DNA from: Rhodopirellula sp. P2
Lineage (GTDB): Bacteria; Planctomycetota; Planctomycetia; Pirellulales; Pirellulaceae
Direction: 5' to 3'
NCBI RefSeq assembly: GCF_028768465.1
Contig: NZ_CP118225.1
Span: forward strand, 992,001 to 1,056,000
DNA length: 64,000 nt
Shown piece after piece: positions 44,884-54,725 of the stretch. Each line of letters starts with the position of its first letter. Positions within the stretch are counted from its first letter, which is position 1. Under the pieces are notes generated by a model, which worked only from the letters and a program-made list of their open reading frames with translations, ran no database searches and was not told the DNA's origin. Position numbers and translations under genes: made by a program.

Positions 44884-47862
44884 TTGTTGTTGCCAGAAGC
44901 AAACCGACAGGCGATTTGGTGGATGCTGTTGTTGATTTGGGTCGCAAGCGGCCTCTCGCTTGGTAAAGCGGAGGCTGGCGATCCGTTTGAACAGCAAATC
45001 GCTCCGCTGCTGGCTCGGCGGTGCCTGTCTTGTCATGCGGGCGAGGCGGCCAAAGGAGGGTTCTCGGTGCAAGACTCCGCGGCGTTTTTTGCCGACGGAT
45101 TTGTCGAACCAGGTGATTCCGCGGCGAGTCATTTGCTGGATTTAATTTCACCGGAATCGGGCAAGGCGGAGATGCCCAAGGATGCGGATCCATTGACCGC
45201 AGCGGAGATCGATGCGATTGCGAAATGGATCGACCAAGGTGCGACTTGGCCCGATGGATTCGTGGTGGAAGAAGCCTTGGTCGACAACTTCGATTGGTGG
45301 TCGTTTCAGCCGATCTCACGGCCCTCGGTTCCTCAGTTGGATGATCCCTGGGCACGATCGCCAATCGACCAATTTGTACTTCGGACTCTGAAGAACAAGG
45401 GACTCACCTATTCGCCACGTGCGGATCGCAGGACATTGATCCGACGCCTGACTTACGATCTGATCGGGTTGCCTCCCACGCCAGCGGAAGTCGCTCGCTA
45501 CGTGAGCGATCCCGATTCGGACGAGCAGGCTTATGAAAAACTGGTGGATCGGTTGCTGGAATCAGAACACTACGGGGAGCGATGGGCGCGGCATTGGTTG
45601 GACGTCGCCAAATACGCCGATTCCAATGGCTACGACAAGGACAAACTGCGTCCCAATGCATGGCCCTATCGCGACTATGTGATTCGATCTTTCAATGAAG
45701 ACAAACCGTACGCGAGATTTGTCCAGGAGCAGATCGCGGGGGATGTGTTGTTTCCAGGAACCGCTGATGGCACGCTGGGATTAGGTTTTATCGCCGCCGG
45801 TCCCTGGGACTTCATCGGTCATGTGGAAGTGCCGGAATCCAAGCTGGATGGCAAAGTGGCCCGCAACCTTGATCGTGACGACATGGTCTCGGGGGCGTTC
45901 AATGCGTTCTGCAGCATGACGGTCCAGTGTGCGCGGTGCCACAATCACAAATTTGATCCGATCACGCAGCAGCAATACTACGGCATGCAAGCGGTCTTCG
46001 CCGCAGTCGGTCGTGCCGATCGACTGTTTGATGCGGATCCGAACGTCGCTCAACGACGCGAGCCATGGCGAGATCAGCTGTCCAAGGCCAGGGCTCAGCA
46101 GAAGAGTGTTGAAGACAAGGTTGCAGCGGCAGGGGGCACCGAGTTGGCCGAACTGACGGCACAGATCAACACGCTGAACAAAAGCTTGAAGCCGATCAAG
46201 GTGACGGAGCATGGTTACCACAGCGAGATCGCTGCCACGGAGAACTCTGGAAAATGGGTGGAAGTGAAACTGAAGTCGGAAGTGCATGTATCGCGAATCG
46301 TGCTGCATGCTTGCGAAGACGACTTCAACAGGATCGGCGCAGGTTTCGGATTTCCAAAGCGATTCAAAGTTGAGTTGTTTGATGACGCTGGCAAGCGGAC
46401 CATCATCCACGATGCTCGCGAAGTTGACTTTCCCAATCCAGGATTGGTGCCAGTTGAGTTTGCGGTCGAGAACCAACCGGTTCGTCGCGTTCGGGTCACG
46501 GCGACTCGGCTCGCCGAACGCAAATCCGATTTCAACTTTGCACTCGCGGAACTGCGAGTCTTTTCCGGTGACCGGAATGTCGCGATTGGCGCAACGGTCG
46601 ATTCACTTGATTCGATCGAAGCCCCCGTGCGTTGGCGTCGTCAGAATTTGACGGACGACAAATGGCCGCGCATCGGAGACCCGGAGGCAACCCGCCGGAT
46701 CGCGGAAGCAACCCAGAAGCGGGATGCAATCCTTGCCGCGGTGACCACTCCCGAACTTGTCGCGCGACGCAGCGATGCGAAGCAGAAGATTGCCGAGGCA
46801 GAGTCTCAGTTGTCATCGCTGCCACCGCAGCAAACCGTGTATGCGGCGGCGACCCATTTTTCAAGCCAAGGAAATTTCAAGCCGACCGAGGGCAAGCCAA
46901 GAGAGGTGTTTGTGCTCCATCGCGGGGAGGTTTCGCTGCCGGGTGACCCTGCGGTGCCCGGTGTGATGCCTTTGTCCAGCGACTCTCAGTGGCAATTTGA
47001 TGCGAGCCTCAATGAAGCGGAGCGTCGAGCGAAGTTGGCCACTTGGTTGACCGATCGCGAACATCCCTTGGTTTGGCGTTCGATTGTGAACCGCGTTTGG
47101 CAGTACCACTTTGGTCAGGGAATCGTTGCCACACCCAATGACTTTGGTCGCATGGGTGCTGAACCGACCCATTCCGAACTGCTCGATTGGTTGGCGGTCG
47201 AGTTTCGCGACGGGGGTCAATCGATGAAGACCTTGCACCGGATGATCGTCACCAGCAACACGTATCAACAGACCGCGGCAGACAATCCGGCCAATTCCGC
47301 GATCGACGGCAGCAATCAATTTTTGTGGCGATCCAATCGACGTCGGCTTTCGGCGGAAGAGCTTCGCGATTCCATTCTCTCGGTCAGTGGATCGCTGGAC
47401 ACAACGATGGGTGGCCCGGGCTTCTATCTGTTTGCCTTGGCAAAGACGGAGCATTCACCTCACTTTGAGTATCACCGATTTGATCCGACTGACAAACGAT
47501 CACACCGCCGCAGCATCTATCGGTTCATCGCTCGGTCGCAACCGAATCCCTTTCTGACGACGCTCGATTGTGCCGACTCATCGCAGAGCACCCCCCGTCG
47601 CAATGAAACGCTGACCTCGTTGCAAGCGCTTTCGTTGATGAACAACAAGTTCAATTTGGTGATGGCCGAAGCGTTTGCAAAGCGACTTGAATCGGAGAGC
47701 GACAATCTGCCCGATCAAGTCGAACGTGCGATGCGATTGCTTTGCCAACGAGTTTCGACACCGGCCGAACGTGATGAATTGGTCGCCTACGCTGATGTCC
47801 ATGGTCTGGAGAATCTATGCCGGATCTTATTCAACCTGACCGAATTCGTGTTTGTGGATTGA
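44884..47862 (+). CDS. PSCyt1 heme / DUF1549 / DUF1553 protein with an internal discoidin-like domain
   Basis: A 992-residue exported protein. The signal is in WWMLLLIWVASGLSLGKAEA. PSCyt1 has CLSCH at about 47; DUF1549 (~155-370) ends with CARCHNHKFDP at about 349. Residues about 440-560 resemble an F5/8 type C (discoidin) sugar-binding domain (ENSGKWVEVKLKS, FNFALAELRVFSG). DUF1553 spans about 700-975 (NRVWQYHFGQGIVATPNDFG). The open frame begins with TTG at 44884; ATG 44923, just before the signal core, is equally plausible. It is paired with the DUF1501 gene eight bases downstream. It is probably surface-located; function unknown. Confidence 0.87.
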   Translation: MLLPEANRQAIWWMLLLIWVASGLSLGKAEAGDPFEQQIAPLLARRCLSCHAGEAAKGGFSVQDSAAFFADGFVEPGDSAASHLLDLISPESGKAEMPKDADPLTAAEIDAIAKWIDQGATWPDGFVVEEALVDNFDWWSFQPISRPSVPQLDDPWARSPIDQFVLRTLKNKGLTYSPRADRRTLIRRLTYDLIGLPPTPAEVARYVSDPDSDEQAYEKLVDRLLESEHYGERWARHWLDVAKYADSNGYDKDKLRPNAWPYRDYVIRSFNEDKPYARFVQEQIAGDVLFPGTADGTLGLGFIAAGPWDFIGHVEVPESKLDGKVARNLDRDDMVSGAFNAFCSMTVQCARCHNHKFDPITQQQYYGMQAVFAAVGRADRLFDADPNVAQRREPWRDQLSKARAQQKSVEDKVAAAGGTELAELTAQINTLNKSLKPIKVTEHGYHSEIAATENSGKWVEVKLKSEVHVSRIVLHACEDDFNRIGAGFGFPKRFKVELFDDAGKRTIIHDAREVDFPNPGLVPVEFAVENQPVRRVRVTATRLAERKSDFNFALAELRVFSGDRNVAIGATVDSLDSIEAPVRWRRQNLTDDKWPRIGDPEATRRIAEATQKRDAILAAVTTPELVARRSDAKQKIAEAESQLSSLPPQQTVYAAATHFSSQGNFKPTEGKPREVFVLHRGEVSLPGDPAVPGVMPLSSDSQWQFDASLNEAERRAKLATWLTDREHPLVWRSIVNRVWQYHFGQGIVATPNDFGRMGAEPTHSELLDWLAVEFRDGGQSMKTLHRMIVTSNTYQQTAADNPANSAIDGSNQFLWRSNRRRLSAEELRDSILSVSGSLDTTMGGPGFYLFALAKTEHSPHFEYHRFDPTDKRSHRRSIYRFIARSQPNPFLTTLDCADSSQSTPRRNETLTSLQALSLMNNKFNLVMAEAFAKRLESESDNLPDQVERAMRLLCQRVSTPAERDELVAYADVHGLENLCRILFNLTEFVFVD

Positions 47863-47870
47863 ACGTTCCA

Positions 47871-49313
47871 ATGCAAAGTCGACGAGAATTCCTCCGTCAG
47901 GCAGGCACCAACTTTGGTGCGTTGGCAATGGCGGCCATGCTACAAAGCGAAGCTCAATCGGCCAGCGGACGCGCTGTCGAAGTGCTGCATCATCCTCCCA
48001 AAGCGAAACGCGTGGTGCAGTTGTTCATGGCCGGCGGAGCCAGCCAAATCGACCTGTGGGATCACAAGCCGTTGTTGGAAAAACTTCACGGCCAGCCATC
48101 GGACTTCGGCGAACCGGTCGAAGCGTTTCAAAATGGCTTGGGGCCGTGGATGAAATCGCCTTTCAAGTTTGCGCCGTATGGCCAGACGGGCAAGCAACTC
48201 AGCGAGGTCGTGGCACCGTTGGGCGATTGCGTGGACGACATCGCGTTCGTTCACAACATGGTTGGCAAGACAGGCGTTCATTCGCAGGCCACTTACCTGC
48301 AAGCGACCGGGTTCCAACGCCCTGGATTCCCTGGGATGGGAGCATGGGTCAGCTATGGCCTGGGCTCGATCAACGAGAACCTGCCGACGTTTGTCGTGTT
48401 ACCCGATCATCGCGGCTTTGCCAGCAATGGACCCAAGAACTGGGGTTCCGCATTCCTGCCCGCCAGTGCGCAGGGGACAACCATCTTTCCACAGCGCGAG
48501 AACCCGATCGAGGACCTGACTGCCCATGCCAAATTTGTGACCGCTGCCGGGGACCGGGATGGCTTGGCAGTCCTCCAACGCATGAACCGTCGGCATTTGG
48601 AGCAGCATCCTGGCGACTCACGACTGGAGGCTCGGATACGATCTTACGAATTGGCGGCGGCGATGCAGTTGAGCGCACCCGAAGCCTTGGACATCTCGGG
48701 CGAAAGCGCGGAGACGATGAAGATGTACGGACTGGATCGGATGGGGGCCACCTATCCCGACCGGATCAATCCAGCCGAAGAGGCGGAGTATTTTGGCCGC
48801 AAGTGTTTGATCGCCCGTCGGTTGCTCGAACGCGGAGTTCGGTTCGTACAGATCTGGTCTGGAAACGACAATGGTTTCCCTCGACGCAATTGGGATTCGC
48901 ACGAGGATATTGAACGCGATCACCGACCACTGGCAAGTGGAATGGCAGTGGGAACCGCAGCGTTGCTGAAAGACTTGAAGCGAACCGGGATGCTGGAAGA
49001 CACAATCGTCTTGTGGACCACCGAGTTTGGTCGCATGCCCAGCACGCAGGGCAGCAAGGGACGGGATCACAACCCGTACGTGTTCACCAATTGGATGTGC
49101 GGGGGTGGTGTCCGCGGCGGCGTCACACACGGCGAATCAGACCAGTGGGGATACAAGCCCCTGGACCGTTTGAACCCCACGCAAGTCTATGACATTCATG
49201 CCACGATCCTGCACCAACTGGGGATCGATCACAAACGGCTGACGTTCCGCCACGATGGAATTGATCGCCGGCTGACCGACGTTCATGGACATGTCATCAA
49301 CGAGTTGGTGTGA
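47871..49313 (+). CDS. DUF1501 protein paired with the discoidin/DUF1553 gene
   Basis: A 480-residue exported DUF1501 protein with a good twin-arginine signal (SRREFLRQAGTNFGALAMAA). Metal motifs: LFMAGGASQIDLWDHKPLL near the start and VLWTTEFGRMPSTQGSKGRD near the end. The start MQSRREFL at 47871 was chosen because it directly precedes the Tat motif; the frame is open back to 47817, inside the upstream gene. It probably works with that gene's product, as such pairs are conserved in planctomycetes. Its 3' end is 9 bases from the converging anti-sigma-like gene. Confidence 0.9.
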   Translation: MQSRREFLRQAGTNFGALAMAAMLQSEAQSASGRAVEVLHHPPKAKRVVQLFMAGGASQIDLWDHKPLLEKLHGQPSDFGEPVEAFQNGLGPWMKSPFKFAPYGQTGKQLSEVVAPLGDCVDDIAFVHNMVGKTGVHSQATYLQATGFQRPGFPGMGAWVSYGLGSINENLPTFVVLPDHRGFASNGPKNWGSAFLPASAQGTTIFPQRENPIEDLTAHAKFVTAAGDRDGLAVLQRMNRRHLEQHPGDSRLEARIRSYELAAAMQLSAPEALDISGESAETMKMYGLDRMGATYPDRINPAEEAEYFGRKCLIARRLLERGVRFVQIWSGNDNGFPRRNWDSHEDIERDHRPLASGMAVGTAALLKDLKRTGMLEDTIVLWTTEFGRMPSTQGSKGRDHNPYVFTNWMCGGGVRGGVTHGESDQWGYKPLDRLNPTQVYDIHATILHQLGIDHKRLTFRHDGIDRRLTDVHGHVINELV

Positions 49314-49322
49314 GTTCGCTGA

Positions 49323-50645
49323 TCAGCGAACGATGACCAGGACTTCGGTGATGAAATCGTTGCCGGTGCTGGCAGCTTCCGGGGAGCCCAAGGCAAAATC
49401 GATTCGTTTGGTGAACGATTCGGCTTGGACAGGCATGAAGTCTCGATTGCTGAGGGCCATGCCAAGTCGTTGCAACGAACGTCTGTCGTCCGTATTCAGG
49501 TCATAGGCGACCGCGTTCGAAGGCACCACGTTTTCTTCTTGTTGCCATGCGATCCCGGAGACAGCATTGCCCATCGCCATCGACATGCCGACAGACTCAA
49601 TCGAGTCTTCATCCGCAAGCAATTCAAGGAACAACCGGTCCAACTGTTTCGCGGGACCTCGCAGCAATAGAATTTGATACCGGGTGTCGTCGTCCAGCGT
49701 GACCGATTCACGGGTCGCTTCGATCAAACGTTTGTTGACCAATTGTTTGCTCGACGCGGCCAAACCGGCCGTCGTCATCGCTTTGCGAACGGGGTCACTG
49801 TCCATCGCGAAATGGTTGCGAACACCGGGGTCACGCGCTTCTGGTTTCAGTTGAACGTCATAGATCAACACCGCACCGGACAACGATTGAACCTCGTTGC
49901 TGTTTCCAGCAGCGACGGTTGCCGACATATCCACGGGAGCCGTGTTGAGTTGGTCGGTCGCTGACGCGATGGAACTCCGTTCGGGTTGAGGTCGTCCACT
50001 GGGTTCGTTGGAACCATCCATCCCAGCGGCGGTTGGGTCGACTGAGGGAATCGCAGCGGGTGACAAGCCTTCACGATCAACGTTTGGCAGGTCGCTCGAC
50101 GCGATGGTTTCGATGTTGGGTGCACCCAGGGAATCCAATCCAGCAATCGGATCGGGTTCCAAATTTGTCGGATCGGCTTGAGCAATCGCGGCGGAGGGGT
50201 CGATCAGCGGGTTGTTCGGACTCGGATCATTCCCACGGTTCTGCAGAGTCACGACAAACAATCCCGCCGCGGCCAGACCAGCGATGGCTGCCACCCAAGT
50301 TCTGCGAGTGTGCCGACTCGATGGAGGAGCCACCGTTTCGACCGGGGCTGAGGCCGGTAATTTTCGCAGGGGATGATTGGACGACAGATTGTCATCGAGG
50401 GCACGTTGCTGAGCTGCGGCGACCACGCGAGACGCGAAATCGGCAGGCAAGCTCGATGTGGTGCTTGTTTTTTGGTGCAGCGATCGCAACATTTGGCGAT
50501 CGAACTCCGCATCGGCCAGTTGCTGGGCCAAGTCAGCGTCCGTGCGCAACTGCTCGGCGAGCCATTGCGATTGATCATCGCTCAAACGACCATCCAAATG
50601 GTCGCTGATCAGTTGATCGATCTGTTCAGGTGTGAAAGACATCAT
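49323..50645 (-). CDS. Anti-sigma-factor-like single-pass membrane protein
   Basis: A 440-residue protein (start ATG 50645 or the next codon). The N-terminus MMSFTPEQIDQLISDHLDGRLS resembles cytoplasmic anti-sigma regions without a zinc motif (no HxxxCxxC). One membrane helix lies near 118-135 (WVAAIAGLAAAGLFVVTL). A Pro/Asp/Ser-rich linker to about 240 is followed by a C-terminal domain with QLNTAPVDMSATV and LLLRGPAKQLDRLFLELL. No sigma gene is adjacent; the divergent neighbour is a methyltransferase. The partner could be elsewhere. The frame is open to 50762, but the likely start is at MMSFT. Confidence 0.65.
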   Translation of the reverse strand: MMSFTPEQIDQLISDHLDGRLSDDQSQWLAEQLRTDADLAQQLADAEFDRQMLRSLHQKTSTTSSLPADFASRVVAAAQQRALDDNLSSNHPLRKLPASAPVETVAPPSSRHTRRTWVAAIAGLAAAGLFVVTLQNRGNDPSPNNPLIDPSAAIAQADPTNLEPDPIAGLDSLGAPNIETIASSDLPNVDREGLSPAAIPSVDPTAAGMDGSNEPSGRPQPERSSIASATDQLNTAPVDMSATVAAGNSNEVQSLSGAVLIYDVQLKPEARDPGVRNHFAMDSDPVRKAMTTAGLAASSKQLVNKRLIEATRESVTLDDDTRYQILLLRGPAKQLDRLFLELLADEDSIESVGMSMAMGNAVSGIAWQQEENVVPSNAVAYDLNTDDRRSLQRLGMALSNRDFMPVQAESFTKRIDFALGSPEAASTGNDFITEVLVIVR

Positions 50646-50881
50646 GCTGTTCTTTTGCAGCGAAAGCGAGGTTTGAAACGTTTTCGAACCAACGCGACGC
50701 GTCCATGCGTAGGGGTACAGTGTCGACAGGTCGGCCGCCAGTGCGGTGATCCAGGCTGTCAAGGTGTCAGATGACGGATGAACTCAGAAAGTTCCCAAAT
50801 TAACTTCAAATCGATCCGTCAGGGGGATCCGTCATCGACCGCGAGACCATTTTAGGGGCCAATCGAAAGGCTTATCAGCGG

Positions 50882-51703
50882 ATGACGGCCGCTGGATCTC
50901 CCCTGTGCCAAATCGTTTCGGACGAGGAATTAGCGAATCCGCTGCAAACCGTCGACGCTGCCGGGTGGCTGGGTGGCAATATTTCCGGGCAAAAAGTTTT
51001 GTGCCTCGCGGCAGGTGGGGGCCGGCAGAGTTGTCTCTACGCCGCTGCGGGCGCTCGTGTGACGGTCGTGGATCTGTCACCAGCGATGTTGGAACAAGAC
51101 CGCATCGCGGCTCGCCAGCGGGGGCATCAAGTCGAACTGATCGAGGGTTCCATGGACGATCTGTCGATGTTGCCGGCGGGGCATTTTGACATCGTGATTC
51201 ATCCGGTCAGCACGTGTTATGTGCCTTCGATCACGGCGGTGTACGCACAGGTTGCCCGGGTGATTCGTGGCGGCGGCGTTTACATCAGTCAGCATAAATC
51301 GCCGTTCAGCCTGCAAACGTCGACCCAGCCACGAACCGCGGTCGATGGTTCCCCTCGATACACGGTGGAACATGCGTATTACCGCAAGGGTTCCTCTTCG
51401 CAGGCGGTTCCCAACGCGCCTGTTCCGCCACCTCCGACCAATCCGGTTGCCGCTCGGCTGAGGGAACCCGGGGCGGTGGAATTCCTGCATCGCTGGGAAG
51501 AATTGATTGGAGGAATGTGTCGATCTGGATTCGTGATCGAGGATCTGTCTGAACCGTTGCATGCAAAACGGGATGCGGAACCGAACAGCTTTGCTGAGCG
51601 AGCCCGCTTTGTTCCGCCCTATGTCCGGATCAAGGCCCGGCGGCGAAGCGAGCAGGTAGCGGATTCCTCCGCCGTGCCGGCCCTGTGGATTCCAGAAAAC
51701 TGA
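50882..51703 (+). CDS. SAM-dependent methyltransferase
   Basis: A cytoplasmic class I methyltransferase, 273 residues from ATG 50882. SAM motif I is VLCLAAGGGRQS, then VTVVDLSPAML (motif with acidic end) and FDIVIHPVSTCYVP. The substrate is unknown. The frame is open upstream to 50804 and reads IDRETILGANRKAYQRM before this ATG, which looks like real family sequence. No ATG/GTG/TTG lies there, but an ATC at 50834 sits six bases after AGGGGGA. The true start may be that unusual codon, or a sequence error may hide an ATG. It diverges from the anti-sigma-like gene. Confidence 0.82.
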   Translation: MTAAGSPLCQIVSDEELANPLQTVDAAGWLGGNISGQKVLCLAAGGGRQSCLYAAAGARVTVVDLSPAMLEQDRIAARQRGHQVELIEGSMDDLSMLPAGHFDIVIHPVSTCYVPSITAVYAQVARVIRGGGVYISQHKSPFSLQTSTQPRTAVDGSPRYTVEHAYYRKGSSSQAVPNAPVPPPPTNPVAARLREPGAVEFLHRWEELIGGMCRSGFVIEDLSEPLHAKRDAEPNSFAERARFVPPYVRIKARRRSEQVADSSAVPALWIPEN

Positions 51704-51832
51704 TCTAGCCGAGCCAGCGCGGCAATTGATAGTTCCAAAGCTCCCGTGCTCTGTCGCCGATTTTTCTCCGTCACCCATATTTGCTGTGCAAAATTGGTTT
51801 GCGAAGCAGAATTGGCTGGCGAATGACAGCAT

Positions 51833-52315
51833 GTGGCAAATTCGTTGACTTTGGAAACCATTCAGTTGCACGCTTTGGCCAACCGCATCCAGCCGTTCCG
51901 TTCGCATGCAAAAATGCTGGCGATGATCACACTGTTGTTCATTGTCTGCACAGGTTGTGTGCGTCGCCGAATGACGGTGCGGACCAGTCCACCAGGAGCA
52001 ACGGTCTCGGTCGACAACCAATTGATCGGAACGTCTCCAGCGGCCACCAGTTTTGAATACTATGGCACGCGCGAGGTTCGTATCGAACGCGAGGGTTTCC
52101 GAACGGAAACCGTTCTGCGGAAGATCAAACCGCCGTGGTATCAATTGCCAGGTTTGGACTTTGTGAGCGAAACCCTTTGGCCCGGTGAAATTCGTGATGA
52201 GCGGATCATCGACATCGAATTGGTGCCTCAAGTGATCGAACCCTCTGAGGATGTTCTGAACCGTGCCGAAGCCCTCCGCAATCAATCGCGAAGCGGAGTC
52301 ATCCCACAGGGCTGA
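51833..52315 (+). CDS. PEGA-domain lipoprotein
   Basis: About 160 residues. A hydrophobic segment (MLAMITLLFIVCTGC) ends in a lipobox with Cys42, so it is lipid-anchored outside the cytoplasmic membrane. The following ~65 residues are a PEGA domain (VRTSPPGATVSVDNQLIGTSP, YYGTREVRIEREGF), a beta fold linked to surface or S-layer proteins. The GTG at 51833 gives a long signal; ATG at 51914 or 51923 would give a short one. Its last ~50 bases overlap the reading frame of the next gene. Confidence 0.78.
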   Translation: MANSLTLETIQLHALANRIQPFRSHAKMLAMITLLFIVCTGCVRRRMTVRTSPPGATVSVDNQLIGTSPAATSFEYYGTREVRIEREGFRTETVLRKIKPPWYQLPGLDFVSETLWPGEIRDERIIDIELVPQVIEPSEDVLNRAEALRNQSRSGVIPQG

Positions 52316-54725
52316 GTCGACTGGTTTTCCGTGGTCGGCTTTGATCGGACCACTTTGCATCTTGATCTTGATGGCCTCGGTTTGGTCGGGCCGCGATCGT
52401 TTGGCATTTCGAGACGTCAGCCATTTCTACACGCCGCTGTATCAGCACGTGGGTGAGCGATGTGCTGAACGCCCGCTGTCGTACTTCTGGACGGCGATGT
52501 GGAACCCGCTCGACCAAACGGGAATGCCGTTGGCAGGAGAAACAACGACGGCGGTTTACTACCCAATTCGACACCTGGTGTATTCCCTTCCGCTGCCGGG
52601 CAACGAGCCTCGTGTTGCCCAGGGGACATCCAACGAGTTGCCCGAGAAGTTGCCCGCAGACGCGTCGCTCGCGTTGGCCGTGTATGTGACGTTGCACTTG
52701 ATCCTGGCATCGCTGGCGGCGTTCTGGGCCGCCCGCCGTTTGGGCTGTGAACCAGCGTCTTTCGTCGTTGCCTCGCTGATCTATCCGTTGTCCGGCAGCG
52801 TCTTGTTTCTCGCCACCAATCCGCCTTTTTTGGTCGGTGCTGCCTGGTTGCCGCTGGCGCTCGTGCCGTTGTTGGACCCGAGTCGTGGCGGTTGGAAATG
52901 GCCGACGGTCGCCTTGGCGATGATGGTGTTGGGGGGCGACCCACAAACGGCACTGCACGTGGGCCTGCTCGTTGGTTTGTGGTGGCTGCTGCAGTTGGCA
53001 TGGGCTGTTTGGAAACAAGAGGCTTGGCAAAGGTCGCTGGCAGGTCTGATTCGATTGCTGGGGGTTGCCGTTGGGTCCGCCGTGTTGGCAGCACCTCAGA
53101 TTGCTGCTTCTCTGAGTTGGGCAGGCCACAGTGGACGGGTCTGGTCACCGCAGGAGGCTTCGCAGTCGTTTGCCTTTTCTGTCGCACCGTGGCGGTGGTT
53201 CGAATTGGCGATGCCATCGGTGTTTGGTTCTCCATGGCCGGTGAACCATCGTTGGGATCGGCCGTTGTTTCTGGGCGGAGAAGTCAATCCGATCGACGCC
53301 TTGTGGACGCCCAGTTTGTACGTCGGTTTGTCCACGTTGATTTTGGTGGCGATCGGTTTACGGCGAAGCGACCGAGAGCAATTTCGGGGGTGGGGTGTGT
53401 GGGGCTTTGTGTTGCTCACATCGAGTTTGGCCGCGATGGGTTGGTACGGGCCCTGGCATGCACCGTATCAGTGGCTGATCAATTGGATGCCCGGTTACGA
53501 GGCGTTTCGTTACCCAGCGAAATGGTTGCCGCTGGGAGCCCTTGCTTTGGCCATCCTGGCCGCAAAAGGAAGTCAGGTCCTGTGGCAGCATGGGGGCAAA
53601 TTGGAATCTCGCATGCAACGAGTGTTCCAGCGCCGCGCCGCATCGATAGCGGCAGTGGGAATCCTGGGAGGTTTGCTGAGCAGCCTATGCGTTTGGTACG
53701 CGATGGATTCGATGGAAGCGGCGCCGGCAGATCGTGTTTGGGGACCGTTTCAAGTCGACCAAGCGTGGTTGAGTTGGTTGAGGTCCATCGGTCATGTGTT
53801 GGCGGTGGCAATGATTGCGAATTTGGTTTTGGTCGCTGGACTCTTTCGATCTCGACCCCAGGTCATGAGATGGGGATGGGTGACCTTGGTCGCTTGTGAT
53901 TTGTTGCTTGCCCATTGGAACTTGGTTCCCACGATCAACCGCAACGCGGAACATGTGGCTTGGCAGGAACTTGGCCACACGGCATCGGAGGCCGAGGGCG
54001 GAACACGCTGGATCCGCACGGCAGAGGGTGGCGAATACCCAGCGGAATGGACGACCATGCCGGATCGACAGCGGTTACTGGCAATGGAAGTTCACGACCG
54101 TCGACGGTGGTACGGTCGCTGGCACTTGGTGCAGGACGAAGCCGTTTTCAACAGCATCGTTTCGATCCGTCCGTGGGCGATCGATCAGTTTTGGACAGCG
54201 ACTCGCCAGCAATCCTCGCCGGTTGATTGGCAACGAACGGCGGCTTGGTTGGGAGTGGGCGGTTCTCGGTCGCCGCGGGGTCAGACACATGTTTGGCCGA
54301 CACAAACATTACGATTGCATCGTCGCGACCAAGTGATGCTGGATCGCCAATCTCCGTGGTCGAAACGGGTTGAGATGGCATCCGAGCACGGGGACCAAGC
54401 CGATGCGATTGTTGTTCGGGTCGCAGCATTGTCAGCGGGTCGAACCGGGGAGACCTTTGTGTCGCGGCGTGTTTACCAAGACGGTGGATGGCGGGCCGAG
54501 CTGCATTCTCAGAACTCGTCGCTCAATCCGTTCCCGGTCCCGGTGTTCGCCGCCGATGGCATCGGGCAAGGTGTTTGGTGTCCGCCCGGTGAGTGGACGA
54601 TCCGTTGGATCTATCAACCACCGTGGCACAGGGGTTCGGTGGTCGTTTGGGTTTTGGGTTGGCTGGTGATGGGAATGGTGTCGGTTGGGTCCATCCGTCG
54701 AGGACGCGACTGGTCACCGTTCTGA
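52263..54725 (+). CDS. Large YfhO-like polytopic membrane protein
   Basis: An 820-residue protein with a first helix at about 24-42, some 10-12 helices to near 560, a soluble stretch, and a last helix close to the C-terminus (VVVWVLGWLVMGMVSVGSI). The first outside loop FRDVSHFYTPLYQHVGERC and WNPLDQTGMPLAGETTT match the YfhO/GT-C-like membrane family, thought to modify or flip surface glycans. The GTG start at 52263 overlaps the PEGA gene by 53 bases; a later TTG or ATG 52371 would cut the first helix, so the early start is preferred though weakly supported. Donor and acceptor are unknown. Confidence 0.75.
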   Translation: MPKPSAINREAESSHRAESTGFPWSALIGPLCILILMASVWSGRDRLAFRDVSHFYTPLYQHVGERCAERPLSYFWTAMWNPLDQTGMPLAGETTTAVYYPIRHLVYSLPLPGNEPRVAQGTSNELPEKLPADASLALAVYVTLHLILASLAAFWAARRLGCEPASFVVASLIYPLSGSVLFLATNPPFLVGAAWLPLALVPLLDPSRGGWKWPTVALAMMVLGGDPQTALHVGLLVGLWWLLQLAWAVWKQEAWQRSLAGLIRLLGVAVGSAVLAAPQIAASLSWAGHSGRVWSPQEASQSFAFSVAPWRWFELAMPSVFGSPWPVNHRWDRPLFLGGEVNPIDALWTPSLYVGLSTLILVAIGLRRSDREQFRGWGVWGFVLLTSSLAAMGWYGPWHAPYQWLINWMPGYEAFRYPAKWLPLGALALAILAAKGSQVLWQHGGKLESRMQRVFQRRAASIAAVGILGGLLSSLCVWYAMDSMEAAPADRVWGPFQVDQAWLSWLRSIGHVLAVAMIANLVLVAGLFRSRPQVMRWGWVTLVACDLLLAHWNLVPTINRNAEHVAWQELGHTASEAEGGTRWIRTAEGGEYPAEWTTMPDRQRLLAMEVHDRRRWYGRWHLVQDEAVFNSIVSIRPWAIDQFWTATRQQSSPVDWQRTAAWLGVGGSRSPRGQTHVWPTQTLRLHRRDQVMLDRQSPWSKRVEMASEHGDQADAIVVRVAALSAGRTGETFVSRRVYQDGGWRAELHSQNSSLNPFPVPVFAADGIGQGVWCPPGEWTIRWIYQPPWHRGSVVVWVLGWLVMGMVSVGSIRRGRDWSPF

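Noticed and set aside
52892-53899. Plus-strand 335-codon frame in another phase
   Set aside because: Overlaps the YfhO-like gene; its translation lacks membrane or domain character.
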